DNA of 64,000 nt from Tridacna crocea (Eukaryota > Mollusca > Bivalvia > Cardiida > Cardiidae): NCBI GenBank assembly GCA_943736015.1, contig OX031065.1, positions 36,904,427 through 36,968,426 of the forward strand. Reading direction: 5' to 3'. The position numbers and the translations under genes were made by a program. Below are positions 1 to 11,023 of the stretch, piece by piece. The notes under the pieces are model-generated. The model was not told the DNA's origin. It searched no databases and saw only the letters and a list, made by a program, of their open reading frames with translations. Within the stretch, counting starts at the first letter, position 1. Each line of letters opens with the position of its first letter.

Positions 1-67
1 CAGTCTGATCTTGATCTTCACTGTCCTCAAAAAGTCGGTGAGTCGCGCTTAGCAGCCTAAAGGTTAA
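1..67 (+). mobile_element. Family C element, right end at the window edge
   Basis: CAGTCTGATCTTGATC arm, then GAGTCGCGCTTAGCAGCC and AAAGG-TTAA. The rest lies outside the window. An isolated family-C arm recurs at 318-355. Confidence 0.7.
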
Positions 68-381
68 CTATTTCTTTCATCGATTGACTCTTTTCCATTT
101 TAACGACATTTTCAACTTTTATATAGACCTATAACGACGGCCAAACAACCTATCCATGCGCTTCTAGTAGGCTTACTTTGTACATCACTATTTTCCAGCC
201 ACTGGCTGGTTTCCTTCATAAATATAGTTGAAGAATTTCACCGGTGAGAGATTTGTGAGTCCTGACGCTATAACTTTCGCCATGACTCGAAACGAGCTGG
301 AACCTGAACGTACCGTGCAGTCTGATCTTGGATATACATTGTCCGCAAAAACTCACACAAAAAAGAGCACTGCAGCCTTGC

Positions 382-968
382 TGTTAACCAAAGCGTTCAA
401 AACGCTGGAGTGGTATTGTATTTGTCATTGTGTGGAATTGATAATTTGAAAAGAGAAATATTATTCAAATTCCAGTATTTACTTGAAGCTCAACCCCAGG
501 TTGAAAGGAGAGTAGTCATGACAAAGTTAGGATTGTCTATACATTGTGGTCTCCTTTTGATCATTAGGATAGTCATAAGTAACGTCCCTTGACAGTAGAA
601 TGCATTATGGGTAAAAAAAAAAAGAAACCATGTAAAAACATGTATATACGAGTAGAATAAAATCAAGATTTTACATGAAAACTATAAATCTTTTGTATGT
701 CAATTCGCCAACAGAAGACTATGAGCGTTTTCAATAAAAAAAAATGTATTTCTATGGTCGATGGCCTCACCCAGTGTATTTAAACTTTCCATTTCAAAAT
801 ACATATTAGATTGCTACCGAAAAACTCATTTGTACAAGAAACCTTGAGTTAAATCGGGATTATTTCCTTCGGCTTTGCACAAAATGACGATACATGGTCT
901 TCAAAATTCAATATTGAACCCACAACGATAAACTGTCTTCGACAAATACCACAAAAACTGTTTATGTC
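382..968. repeat. Family P dispersed repeat
   Basis: About 590 bp shared with 20474-21080: the GTAACGTCCCTTGACAGTAG and CGACAAATACCACAAAAA stretches occur in both, in the same order. There is no open frame and no superfamily was recognised. Confidence 0.6.
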
Positions 969-1202
969 ATGAATGTTTCAATATATACCTTTTAGTAAGG
1001 CGAATCGTGGTCACTGAAACCTCGATGAAGCGATGGTCGGACAAGATGTACTTAAGACCGGAACCTTAGACATCAAACCACCACCCAATGCATTTCTACG
1101 TGGACTGCGTTTCCAAGTAAGTTCATAATTACACTGAGTCCCATTCTGTCATGAGCTGATACCTCATTTCTGTTACAGATAATAGCCACGCTGTCCGAAA
1201 TG

Positions 1203-1607
1203 CATCTTCGCAAGCCAAGGCCAATGATTCACTACGTTACTCTACCCTTGGCGGATCGAGCTTGATTTTTACGTTCACCCGATACGCTTTTCCATTGGAT
1301 GCAGCCAGCTCTAGCTGCAACGAATGAAATCGCTCGTAGCATTTCATCTTTGATAAAAATAGAACAAGGTCTCTACCTTTCGAATAAAAGGTAAACCATG
1401 GAAACCCACGTGGATGTCTGCTTATCGCTTTATGTGTTTTCGTAAGCGGTTTGTAAAACGATAGTTCATTTGCTTTTAGAAACATGATGTAAAGGGGTGT
1501 AATAACCAGCATCCAATAGAGGGCGCATCGCAGGAATCTCGAAATCGCGCTCAATCAGCCAAGGTATAAGATCCACGTAGTGATCGTAAACTTGGCTCGC
1601 GAAGATG
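1203..1607. mobile_element. Family F element, internally deleted
   Basis: TIRs are CATCTTCGCAAGCCAAGG and its complement. Flanks TCCGAAATG (1194-1202) and TCTGAAATG (1608-1616) are a 9-bp target duplication with one mismatch. At 405 bp it lacks the zinc-binding coding segment found in longer copies. Confidence 0.8.
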
Positions 1608-1654
1608 TCTGAAATGGGGCTTTACTTTATTTCCTTTATGCGTTATACCGAACA

Positions 1655-1945
1655 GGTCATCACATAATTATGGATCTTTAAAATGAAAAAAGGGGCTTGA
1701 CGAATCTGCAAAATGTTTCAGCCCAGGTCAGCCTGCGCAGTCTGCGCAGGCTGACCTGGGCCGAAACGTTTTGCCATTGGTCAATTTTCTGCATGCCCAA
1801 GGACCGGTTTATCTCATGATTCGGTTGGTTGTTTAAAAAAATGTTTATGATGGATCCATAAGTATAATAATTATGATGGCTTGCTTGGTACCATAGATTA
1901 CGGCGATAGATTAAGTCCCCTATTCACAGAGCATGGCTCTAATAC
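1655..1945. mobile_element. Family D hairpin element
   Basis: Central palindrome of GGTCAGCCTGCGCAG against CTGCGCAGGCTGACC, GC-rich in an AT-rich window. Flanks contain CACATAATTATGGATC as in other D copies. Confidence 0.6.
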
Positions 1946-2112
1946 ATTTTTATCTAATAAAAAGCAACTGAATTTTGTGGTAGGATCGTCCTTTGGCATT
2001 GAAATATTGAACTAAAAGCATAAAGTTTCTACACAAGTTCAGCCTACGTGGCTGACCTAAGTAAAATTTTCTATATTTGCATTAAACCCGTTTTAACACA
2101 GCGTGGCTCACA

Positions 2113-2386
2113 AATATGTGACGCATCACGCAAAAGAAAGGAACATCTTTGAGCTCTGTATATCAATAAGATGAAAACAGATCAACTATAGTGCAAGTCA
2201 ATTTAAGTTGATAATTCAAAGATTAATGTATAACAAGGTACAATAGCCACTTTTCATGCAGAAAATGACATTTAAACGAAAAGTTTAAACCCTGGTCAGC
2301 CTGCGCAATTCGCGCAGTCTGACCAGGGCTGAAACATTTCGCAGTTCCCACAAGGTCCCTTTTTGCATGATGGGTCACATAATTAT
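2113..2386. mobile_element. Family D2 hairpin element
   Basis: Terminal inverted repeats around GTGACGCATCACGCAAAA and TTTTGCATGATGGGTCAC surround a palindrome CCTGGTCAGCCTGCGCAA. Same family as 60869-61122. Confidence 0.65.
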
Positions 2387-2666
2387 TATGTAAAACCTTA
2401 TGTAGGTCTATGTAGTTTTACGATGAAAATCAATTAAATTCTATGTTGGTTTAGAAATGAAATTAGCCAAGTGAAAAATCATTTAAACGTTTGAAAGAGG
2501 GGGTTTAATTCATCTACACTTCTATCGATCCAAGTTAGCCTACTCAAGCCAAAGTCTTTACTATTTGTAAACTTTCTGTATCTCCAAGGAGCAATTTACG
2601 TCACGTTTCCATCGGTTGTTAGAAAAAATGGACTTTGAAGATCCATAATTATGTGATCAGAGCTTC

Positions 2667-2848
2667 AGATAAGAGGGAATGATGGTGTTCTAAATCCATT
2701 AATTTTCTTCCAAACCCTATGTTGTGGATACTCATTAGAATCGTCTCGATGAGACGATTCTAATGAGTATCCACAACATAGGGTTCAGTTGAGAATGATT
2801 AATATTTTCAATTTTGAAATGGAAATCAGTCCCTCTATCCGGAGCTCT
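2667..2848. mobile_element. Family E palindromic element
   Basis: A near-perfect palindrome at 2712-2785 (arms start AACCCTATGTTGTGG) sits between AGAGGGAATGATGG and CAGTCCCTCTATCCGGAGC. The 11998-12185 copy has the same plan. Confidence 0.7.
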
Positions 2849-2972
2849 GTGTCATCACTTGTATGGTGTCATGCATAACGGGGATACATAAAGCCCCTCC
2901 CCCCCTTTTGCCAGAGCACAGCTCAGTTATCAAGTCCTCCCTTTGCACCTTGAGCGCGCTTTTACTACTTAC

Positions 2973-3116
2973 GGAATGAAGAGAATTTTTTTTTTCATGG
3001 AGGTATGAAAAAAAAAAACCTAATCACACTGTATGAAACCGCCAAGCGATTTCATACAAAAGTGTGATTAGGTTTTTTTTTCATACCTCCATGAAAAATA
3101 AAATTCTCTTCATTCC
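2973..3116. repeat. Family J long palindrome
   Basis: Arms of over 50 bp, GGAATGAAGAGAATTTT..CCTAATCACAC and complement, around a short inner palindrome TGTATGAAA..TTTCATACA. Confidence 0.75.
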
Positions 3117-3793
3117 TTATAATTTAATATTACAAACAACATACACCCTAGGAAATAACTCAAACTGCATTCATTTTCTTTAGTTTTAAATCTAATGTTG
3201 GAGTTTCCTAAGCCCCTTTCACTCATATTTTCATGGCGCAAGAATCCAATAGGGAAGCAGTTTTCAGATCCCCAATACAGAAAATTGACCAATAGAACAA
3301 ACGTAAATGAGCAAAGCAGCGTGTAGGACGCGCAAAAGTAACTTTCAGCAAAAGTAGCTCCGGCACAAGGTGAATTTTTTTTCATGGAGCTATGAAAAAA
3401 AAATCAGCCAATCAGAACTCCCCAATGTTCATGAAAACAACTGTTATTAAATTATATATATATTATGAAAAAGAGCAGGGGCTTTTGTAATTTCATCTTC
3501 ATATTGATTATTATCATTAGAGGTGTCGTCAGCAGCAATCACTTCGTTATTGATGTCATTATCTCTGTTACGAGTATGTGTTGATCTTTGAACCATATTG
3601 TTCCGTGTACAAGTCTAAGACCCTGTGGAAGAAGATTTTAAAACATTTTAGGAAAAGAGTCCCAAATTAATTGTAGTCAGCAAATTCTTTCTTAAAGACA
3701 AGTCTTAAACTTGTCTTCAAGCCAGTTTATTATTGATGTAGTATATCGTACTATCTATAAAACACGTACACTCTTAATGCGTACATATCATTT

Positions 3794-4325
3794 CATCTTC
3801 GCGAGCCAAGGTTACGATCACTACATGGATCTTACCTTGGCGGATCGAGCCTGATTTCAAGATTCCCGCGATACGCCCCCTATCGGATACCTTTACATCA
3901 TATTTCTGATAGCCAATGAAATATCGTTTTACAAAACGCTTACGAGTACAATAATTCAACATGAAGCAATAACAACAAAAGTACTTTGACATTCCATCGT
4001 CAAGTGCTGGAAAATTCCCTAAAACCTCCGACAATTGATTGGTCACACTGAAACTTTCTGTACATATTTTTCGTCTATCTTTATTCGGTAATAAATCATT
4101 ACAGATCCTGCACACATCCACGGAGGTATCCCTGTATGTCTTCTATTTTTATTCGAAAGGTTGCGACCTTGTTTTATCTTTATCAAAAATGAAATGCTAC
4201 GAGTGATTTGATTCGTGCAGTTCGAGCTAGCTGCAACCAATGAAAATGCGTACAGAGGGAATGTCGAAATCAAGCCCGATCCACTTGAGTAGCATAGTGG
4301 ATCGTCACCCTTGGCTTGCGAAGAT
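3794..4325. mobile_element. Family F element, long copy
   Basis: TIRs CATCTTCGCGAGCCAAGG and complement, about 530 bp, with ATCATTT at both borders. It carries the best-preserved ZAD-like segment on the minus strand and lies in the intron or upstream region just before the PH exon at 4490. Confidence 0.8.
3880..4121 (-). pseudogene. ZAD-like zinc-binding coding segment inside a family-F element
   Basis: The minus frame reads VDVCRICNDLLP, then VTNQLSEVLGNFPALDDGMS, then KYFCCYCFML. The two CxxC pairs about 50 residues apart, with an LSEVLG-type helix between, fit the zinc-finger-associated domain (ZAD-like) fold. Sister copies at 8090-8270 and 42700-42910 keep the same pattern with stops, so this is a captured exon or a transposon remnant, not a working gene. 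Confidence 0.5.
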
Positions 4326-4489
4326 ATCATTTATACAATGCATAATATTTTACAAAATTATATTTTATTTGTCTTAGATTCAGGATGTCATCATATCCAT
4401 TATGTTATATATAAAACCATTGCACATGAGTTTAATTAGTTTCAGCATCTGAAAGCCGTTTGAATTTTTCGGGTTTCATTTTGTTGCAG

Positions 4490-4772
4490 CCTTGGAAATT
4501 AAGCACAGTCGAACTCGTGGTGACCGATGATGGACCACCGGAACTACGCATATACAATCAGAAAGACCAAAGTCTTAGAGATGTATACCCTTTGGAAGAT
4601 ATTAATGACGTAACTTTGTGCGGTTCCAAGACGCATGCTCATGCGTTCGAAATTATTTCCGGCAACAAACCATTAATTATCATGTCCGGAAGTACTGAAC
4701 TAGAAAGTCGAGATTGGATATGGACTCTTCGAAAACTGTTTTGGCCGGATGTTCTTGTAGAACCTGAGGAAG
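4490..4772 (+). CDS. Tailless Dok paralogue, PH-domain exon
   Basis: The acceptor is TTTTGTTGCAG before CCTTGG and the donor is GAGGAAG/GTATAT. The exon is 283 nt, entering in phase 0 and leaving in phase 1, exactly like 46624-46924. It starts PWKLSTVELVV, parallel to SWKKKWVVLH of the second gene. A family-F element ends about 165 bp upstream. Confidence 0.88.
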
Positions 4773-7700
4773 GTATATCTACTCCTGTCGTTTCGTGAAA
4801 TTTCTTTTTTAAACTACATGCATACATTTTAGATTGCATTCTAGTTCAAAATTTAGAAAGAAGCACGCTTTCTTAAAAGCTTAACCGTCTGGTTTGGCCA
4901 ATCAAAAAATGAGTTCCTTTGGAATTCAGGAAATTTTTGCGAATCATACTTTGGAGGGATAAAAGAGAAAAATATATGTTTCTTTTTTTAATCAAAACGC
5001 TCAGATATTGTACATACCTAGGTTTGTGTAATACCAATATGTTCTCCAATTTGAAAATGAGTTGAATGACGAAAGGTTAGAAACATGATTTAGCAAATTA
5101 TGTGCTATATAATCATCTCGGTCATTGTTTTTGTTCATGTTATTTAGTTGATGAAGCAATGTGTTGACAAAGGGTTTGTTGAAGGGCAAAACCTAATGTT
5201 TATTGGAGTCTATGTATTGCACGATCCTTGATTTTAGAATGGAAATGTTTCTGGTAATGTTCTTCTAAAGAGCTACCTCATGTAAAGGCAAATTAACTAC
5301 CGGAAGCATGTTCTTCACCTGCGTATACTCCGGCCATGAAATATTCCCTAAGATAGGAGGACACTTTGACACATAGAGTATGGTTGTACACATGCTTTTG
5401 GAACATTAACAGTGGGTATTATCGCAGCAAAATATTCACTCGAAACTTGTCTAAATGAAGACGTCCAAGGCACATGTTTATGCTATTTTTGTATGTGAAT
5501 ATAAATTGTCTTCTTTAGCAAACAGCTTAACAGCAGTTATTGCACCCTATGTTGTCCGATAGCATGCCAGTTTGTTTATGGCAATATCTCTAATGTATCG
5601 ACCCATTTTAACATCTACATGTCTGATAAAATTGGACCGTGCTGTGTCCGAAAATGTTTCTCAATTTGTTTGTATTTCCTTTTTTTTCTGATCCAAAAGG
5701 CTCGAACAAGCTGCAGCTACTACCTAGCGAGGACTCTGACAAGTTGAAATTGTCGGGTGGTGTTTACGACATGCGAGTATCTGTTGTTGGCATAAGTTTA
5801 AGCCTTCTATACAAGTGCAGCACAGAAGACAGTAGAATAACGCCCGTCGAGCCCTTCTCTGGCCAAGATGGCAGGGAATCGATGTCGATACCACTCACTA
5901 CAATCGGACAGTTCAGAATAGAAATGGAGAGGAAAACGACCTGTCTTGTTCTAGAAACAACGGCGTAAGCTTGTTAAATCATTACACTACTTGTTGGCCT
6001 ATACACTAATGTGAAAACATATTAAAAAAAAAAACCTTAGAACATGCCAGAACAGAATACATACAGGATATTTTTTTTTCGGTGAAAGATCGAAATTTAT
6101 TTCATCTCGTGAACACCATCGTTAATATTTTCACGAGTGGGGCAAAGATCGAAATTTATTTCATCTCGTGAACACCATCGGTAATATTTTCACGAGTGGC
6201 GCTGGCTGCGCCACTCGTGAAAATATTAACGATGGCGTTCACGAGATGAAATAAATTTCGATCTTTCACCGAAAATAACAAATATTCTATTTATTTCATG
6301 CTTTCAACCCTTTCTGGGAGAAGCTTTATCAAAATCCAGTACAGTTCTTTTCTGTTATTCCCCGTGGCGTACCCCTCCCGAATACAATATTACGTCAAGC
6401 GCGAGAAATGTAAGGTATCAATATGACGTCATATTTCCCATCTGGTTGTGAGGCACGAGCAATTTACTTAGGCAACAAGAACGTGAAAATCGGTATTTTC
6501 ACTGGTAGTACCAGTGTAAGATCGAAAAATATTTTCACTGCTGTTTCTCGATATCATACCGGAAAGCATGAAATAAATAATGCTACGGGAAATTACTTTT
6601 TCTTAAGAACAATTATAGAGTTATTTATTGTCACACCTACAATATAACGTCCAATGAAATCGTTTTAATACTACTACGTGAGTACAGAATATATTATTCC
6701 ATATTGAGCGCTGTAGAGTCCAATTTGGATTTTTCAGACCGAGGCAGTGTCCATTGTGGATTTTTCAAACGAGGCTAGAGTCCATAATATCGATATTATA
6801 CCGGAAGAGTAATTTACCAAAGTCCGTTGTCAAATAAAAAAACAATTTCAAAACCCTCTTTGCTATGTTTTGATTCTTTATTAACAATCATTATTACTTG
6901 AATCGAAGTGATTCTCTATACGTCTTGTTTACATTAAATTCAATACGGAAATGTGAAATAAAGGGATCATTCAAAATGTACAATTGGGTATGAATTGAAC
7001 TGGATTTATACAATACATAACAAGTCTATATTTTGCACTCGGCTATCGCCTTGTCCAAAATATGGACAAGTTCTGCAGTGTACTCGTCCAATAGAATTCA
7101 GCATTGTACCCAAGCATGTTAACCTTTTCCAAACAATCCCTGGTTTTTACGGGTCAGGAATAGAAGCCTTTTGAAAACATAGTGGGAAAAGGAGAAAATG
7201 CTGGTAACCAGCATTTTCTCCTTTTTCCACAATGTTTTCTACCCTAACATGTAGAAAAATAATCTTTTAAGCAACTGTTAATTTTCATCTGCAAAATGCT
7301 TTCAATTTGGTCTGGTCCAAAATTTGCCGTTTGGGAAAGGGTTAAATAACCTCTAAGTATTGTACCCAGATAAGTTAAATAACCTCATACTATTTCCCAC
7401 ATGTATAACCTGAACTGCATGCTTTTTGTCCTTTTTAGTCTCTTTCTTGTTGTCACACAAACAAACGATCTTGATAGAGTTTTCATGTGAACCAACTTAA
7501 AAGTTTCCAATATATATATTTCAAAAGTTAAACCAGGTTACTCCAGCATTATGAATTCTGATATTCACTCTGACGTTTTTTGTGCTAAATAACTTAAAAG
7601 AGGCTTTATATCCGATAGTAAAACGCCCGAACAGCGTTATTTCAAACCTTTTTTTTGTTCAAAAAAATATCTCCATATCGGATAGTGTAGATTCCAGATC

Positions 7701-8646
7701 AGACTGCACGTTCTGTGCAGTCTGATCTTGATTTACACTTTCCGCAATAGATCAGAGAGTCGCGCTTAGCAGCTCACGGATAAAGTCCACTTTTTCAACA
7801 AAAAAATAAAAGTATGGTCAACTCATAATTATACTCATAATAGTGACCTTGGCTTCATATACCTTCCACTCTAGTTTTAGCATCTTCGCAAGTCAAGGGT
7901 GACGATCCACTACGCTTCTCTACCCTTGGCGGATCGAGCTTGATTTTTAAATTCCCTCGATACGCATTTTCGATACGCAGCTAGCTCTAACTGCAACGAA
8001 TCAAATTGCTCGTAGCATTTCATTTTGGATAAAAAATAGAACACGGTCGCAACCTTTCGAATAAAAATAGAAGGTAAACACGGATACCTCCGTGGATGTT
8101 GGCAAGATCTGTAATGATTTATATCCGAAAAATTATTGACGAACTAAAATTAAAGAAAATTTCAATGTGACGAATCAATTATCGGAGGTTTTATGCTCTA
8201 TTCCAGCACCTGACGTTGGAATGTCGAAGTACGTTTGTGGTTACTGTTTCACGTTGACTTAATGTATTCGTAAGCGTTTTGTAAAACGATATTTCATTGG
8301 CTATCAGAAATATGATTTAAAGGGGGATAATAAGCAGCATCCAACTGAGGGCGTATCGGAGGAATCTCGAAATCGGGCTCGATCAGCCAAGGTAAGATCC
8401 ACGTAGTGATCGTAACCTTGGCTCGCGAAGATGAGTTTTAGAAGGTCTTCTTAGTTGTAGTTTAAGAATATCCATATTTTTAATTGCAGGCAAAATGAGC
8501 ACGGTCACATTACACTACAGTTTAAGAAGGCGGGTGAGGATAGCTGTGATATCGAGGCTGTGATGGATATTCTAAAAAGTGCCATATTTCGAGCAACAAA
8601 CAATTTACATGACTGCATTTCTAGTACAAAATGGCGATTAGCATAA
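4490..8646 (+). CDS. Dok-like PH-PTB protein, tailless paralogue (3 exons, 5' end missing)
   Basis: Join 4490-4772, 5700-5964, 8490-8646 gives 234 residues and a TAA stop. The first exon encodes the later PH domain, ending in the invariant-Trp helix (DWIWTLRKLFWPD). The next two encode a PTB/IRS-type domain, ending in the long C-terminal helix (IEAVMDILKSAIFRATNN). It aligns along its whole length with the Dok gene at 39889-51825, and the introns have the same phases (0, 1, 2). The protein stops about 10 residues after the PTB, so the tyrosine tail is absent. Where the family has two basic residues for phosphotyrosine (KR in the downstream gene), this copy reads TIGQF. The first coding exon (about 26 residues) is not found between 1 and 4489 and probably lies outside the window. 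Dok members are membrane-proximal adaptors of tyrosine kinases; a decoy or scaffold role here is inference. Confidence 0.85.
5700..5964 (+). CDS. Tailless Dok paralogue, PTB exon 1
   Basis: The acceptor is a T-rich tract ending CCAAAAG and the donor is GGC/GTAAGC. The exon is 265 nt, phase 1 in and phase 2 out. It encodes the first PTB strands (LSGGVYDMRVSVVGISL) and the region where the phosphotyrosine-binding basic pair should be, here PLTTIGQF. Confidence 0.87.
6074..6286. repeat. Family I hairpin with one arm duplicated
   Basis: The segment AAGATCGAAATTTATTTCAT..CACGAGTGG occurs twice in direct order (about 6088 and 6145), then once inverted (to about 6280) around GCGCTGGCTGCGC. It lies in intron 2 of the tailless Dok paralogue. 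Confidence 0.75.
7119..7345 (+). mobile_element. Family A TTAA MITE (reference copy)
   Basis: TTAA flanks, termini CCTTTTCCAAAC and TTTGGGAAAGGG, and a central hairpin with arms GAAAATGCTGG / CCAGCATTTTC extended by GGGAAAAGG. A TTAA target and CCC-starting termini are the marks of piggyBac-type transposons; with no coding capacity it is a MITE. It lies in intron 2 of the tailless Dok paralogue. Confidence 0.85.
7600..7790 (+). mobile_element. Family C element
   Basis: Palindrome GATCAGACTGCACGTTC / GTGCAGTCTGATC followed by GAGTCGCGCTTAGCAGC; no clear TTAA. Confidence 0.65.
7881..8433. mobile_element. Family F element in intron 2 of the tailless Dok paralogue
   Basis: Flanked by an 8-bp duplication AGTTTTAG at 7873-7880 and 8434-8441. 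The internal + strand (8090-8270) still reads NVTNQLSEVL and GMSKYVCGYCFTL, homologous to the segment in the 3794 copy but with stop codons. Confidence 0.82.
8490..8646 (+). CDS. Tailless Dok paralogue, terminal exon
   Basis: The acceptor is TTTTTAATTGCAG and the entering phase is 2. It encodes HGHITLQFKKAG, then the PTB C-terminal helix, then ISSTKWRLA and TAA at 8644-8646. In the second gene the equivalent exon runs on for some 750 more codons; here it stops at once. The exon starts only 56 bp after a family-F transposon (7881-8433). Confidence 0.88.
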
Positions 8647-8801
8647 GTTAGTTTTTTTTTTCCCTGGCTTTAGTCTCGTAGGTCTACTTATTTTGTAACT
8701 TAGGTATAGATCTAATTTTTATCTACTTTGTCTTATTAATTTTAGTATGCATACTGTTGTTTCATTCTCTATCAAATGAATGAAATCATGTTGATTTCAT
8801 T

Positions 8802-9014
8802 TTAACCCTTCTCCTGCTGAATAATTCAAATTAAACTTTTCAGGCCAATAGTAAAAATCCAAACGATGCTATTTCAAGTATATCTTTTAAAGAAAAATAT
8901 CTCTTTATCGGACAGTGTAGATCCAAGATCAGACTGCACGTTCTGTGCAGTCTGATCTTGATCTACGCTGTCCGCAAACGGTCAGCAAGTCGCGACCGGC
9001 AGCTTAAGGGTTAA
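8802..9014 (+). mobile_element. Family C element, complete (3' flank of tailless Dok)
   Basis: TTAACCCTTCTCCTGCTGAA start and CAGCTTAAGGG-TTAA end, with the palindrome ATCAGACTGCACGTTC / GTGCAGTCTGATC near the right end. It shares the TTAA-CCCTT..AAGGG-TTAA plan with families A and B. Confidence 0.8.
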
Positions 9015-9046
9015 TTTTGTTTCGATGTGCTTTTTGATTAAAGTGG

Positions 9047-9052
9047 AATAAA
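9047..9052 (+). promoter_or_regulatory. Candidate poly(A) signal of the tailless Dok paralogue
   Basis: AATAAA lies about 400 bp after the stop codon. A family-C TTAA element (8802-9014) lies between, so it would form part of the 3' UTR. It is the first canonical hexamer I noticed downstream. Confidence 0.35.
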
Positions 9053-9065
9053 ACACGTTGTAGGT

Positions 9066-9417
9066 AGTGGACCCGTACTACTTCTAGTGCAGCGGGGCAT
9101 AAAATTTCTTGAAAGTTGATAAAGACAGATTTATACAGATATAATACTTGTGAACATTTTTAACCGACCAGAAATTCCTTTGATGTCTATCTTGAAATTA
9201 TTTGTTGACACTTTTGTTAGTTTCCAGAAAAGGGAGGTAATTATCAAATCCATTTGTAATGAGAATATAGTGGTTTTAGATTTATAAATGATAATTTTAG
9301 GAATGACAACAAGGAAAAAGTGGCTCTGTGAAAGTAGTACAATAATACTCATTTTTAATCTTAGCAAATTTTGTAGGATAATATTATAGTGAAAATGGCT
9401 GTTTTCTATTACGGGTC
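9066..9417. mobile_element. Family G element
   Basis: TIR GTAGTGGACCCGTA at both ends. Internal sequence matches 19877-20241 (opposite orientation) and 36250-36615. Confidence 0.7.
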
Positions 9418-9776
9418 CACTACGTTAACACACAAGAATGTCTCTAGGAACAAATAAATTGGGTATCCCTTCGTGTAATGTACATGTATATGTATGTATT
9501 TGATTCGGTCCGTAATCTATCATCGGCCTCATGTGTGGTCGTCAATCCCCAAGGTCCTTTACGGAACATGCCAAGATGCCAAGACAAGACGCTTAGGGGA
9601 TTACTTACGGAATATGCCAAACACATGTCGTAATTGACGCAGAATTTGCAGAAGGAAGGTTAGAATTTGGAATCACACCAATGTGGAAAAGCCTGATTAT
9701 TCTTGAAACAAAGGGTAACAAAGTTGGTTTTGAAGAGTTAATGCAATATGTATATAATACCCTTGATTTATGCTTA

Positions 9777-10010
9777 TCCTTTTGCCTAACAATCCCTGGT
9801 TTTTACGACCCTGAGATAGAAGCCTTTTGAAAACATTGTGGGAAAAGGAGAAAATGCTGGTAACCAGCATTTTCTCCTTTTCCCACAATGCTTTCAATCC
9901 TGCTTGAATCAAATTTCAATTATTGATTTACGTTTATTTTGTCGTCTATAAGTGCTTTGAAAGTTTCAATTCGGACCAGTCTGAAATTTCGTTGTTCGGT
10001 AAAGAGTTAA
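9777..10010 (+). mobile_element. Family A MITE, worn left end
   Basis: The left terminus is degenerate (CTTTTGCCTAACAATCCCTG); the right ends GGTAAAGAG-TTAA. The hairpin is intact. Confidence 0.75.
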
Positions 10011-10548
10011 TTGGGCGAAATGTAACTTTTAAACCAATCGTAAAACCCAAGATTTTGCTATTTCAAAAGTGGTTTTGGTGGGAAAATAAGCCCCTATCGG
10101 AAAGTATAGATCCAAGATCAGAATGCATATTTTGTGCAGTCTGATCCTAATCTACACTGTCCGGAAAACTTTCTATTTTTACTGTTGGCCGGAAATTCGG
10201 CAGGATGCTCCGAAGGGAAGTAACTATGGTAAGTACCCGTATGAGTCGCTGTACTTACCTCCCTTTGAAGATGTAAATGTTTACTTCAAATAATTATCCA
10301 TTTTTGTTTCGGACAGAGTAGTAGCAAACAGTGCAGATCCAGCACCAAACTAGAGATGGAGAGAGAGAGAGACAGACAGACAGAGAAATTTGTATTATTT
10401 CTCATTTTTAGTAACTTGTAAACTACATGTATATTATCTAAAATATGTTTAGATAATTTAGTTAATTACTTGTTATACGAGTATATACTGTATAGTGATT
10501 AAAAGGATCGTACCTGTAACATTAGATTTTGTCAGTGAATTTGGTTTT

Positions 10549-10686
10549 TCATGCGACCAGCATTTTCTCCTTTTCCCATAATGATTACAACCCATCAAAA
10601 ACCATCATTTGAGTAAAATCTGAAATGTCTGCAAATGCATCCAAATTGGGCAAGACTAAAACTTTACCGTATGGTAAAGAGTTAAG
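10549..10686 (+). mobile_element. Family A MITE, right half only
   Basis: It begins inside the right hairpin arm (CCAGCATTTTCTCC) and ends TATGGTAAAGAG-TTAA. Confidence 0.65.
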
Positions 10687-10796
10687 TGTTTAAAAGGATG
10701 CCACGTTTCCGTCGCACGGTAAATTTATTCGACATTTTTTCTTCGGTGATTTTAAAAGTAAATAAACCCAGCAGGTAAAATTTCTTGATCATGGTT

Positions 10797-11022
10797 ATAA
10801 ACAATCCCTTGGTTTTACGACCCTGAGATACATGTAGAAGCCTTTTGAAAACATCCTGGGAAAAGGAGAAAATGCTAGTGACTAGCATTTTCTCCTTTTC
10901 CTACAATGTTTCTACCCTGCTCGAAACAATGTTCAATCTTCTGAGTTACGTTGATTTTGTCATTCGTGCAAGTGCTTTCAATTTGGGCTTGTCTAAATTT
11001 TTGTCGTTTGGTAATGGGTTAA
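10797..11022 (+). mobile_element. Family A MITE
   Basis: Hairpin centre GCTAGTGACTAGC, a paired change from the usual GCTGGTNACCAGC. The right end is GGTAATGGG-TTAA. Confidence 0.78.
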
Positions 11023-11023
11023 C

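Noticed and set aside
1237-1554. 105-codon minus-strand frame
   Set aside because: It lies wholly inside a deleted family F element and lacks the CxxC segment found in longer copies.
1-4489. First coding exon of the tailless Dok paralogue
   Set aside because: I looked for a short exon resembling MTEGGIEQYGYIDIK with a phase-0 donor and found none I could support.
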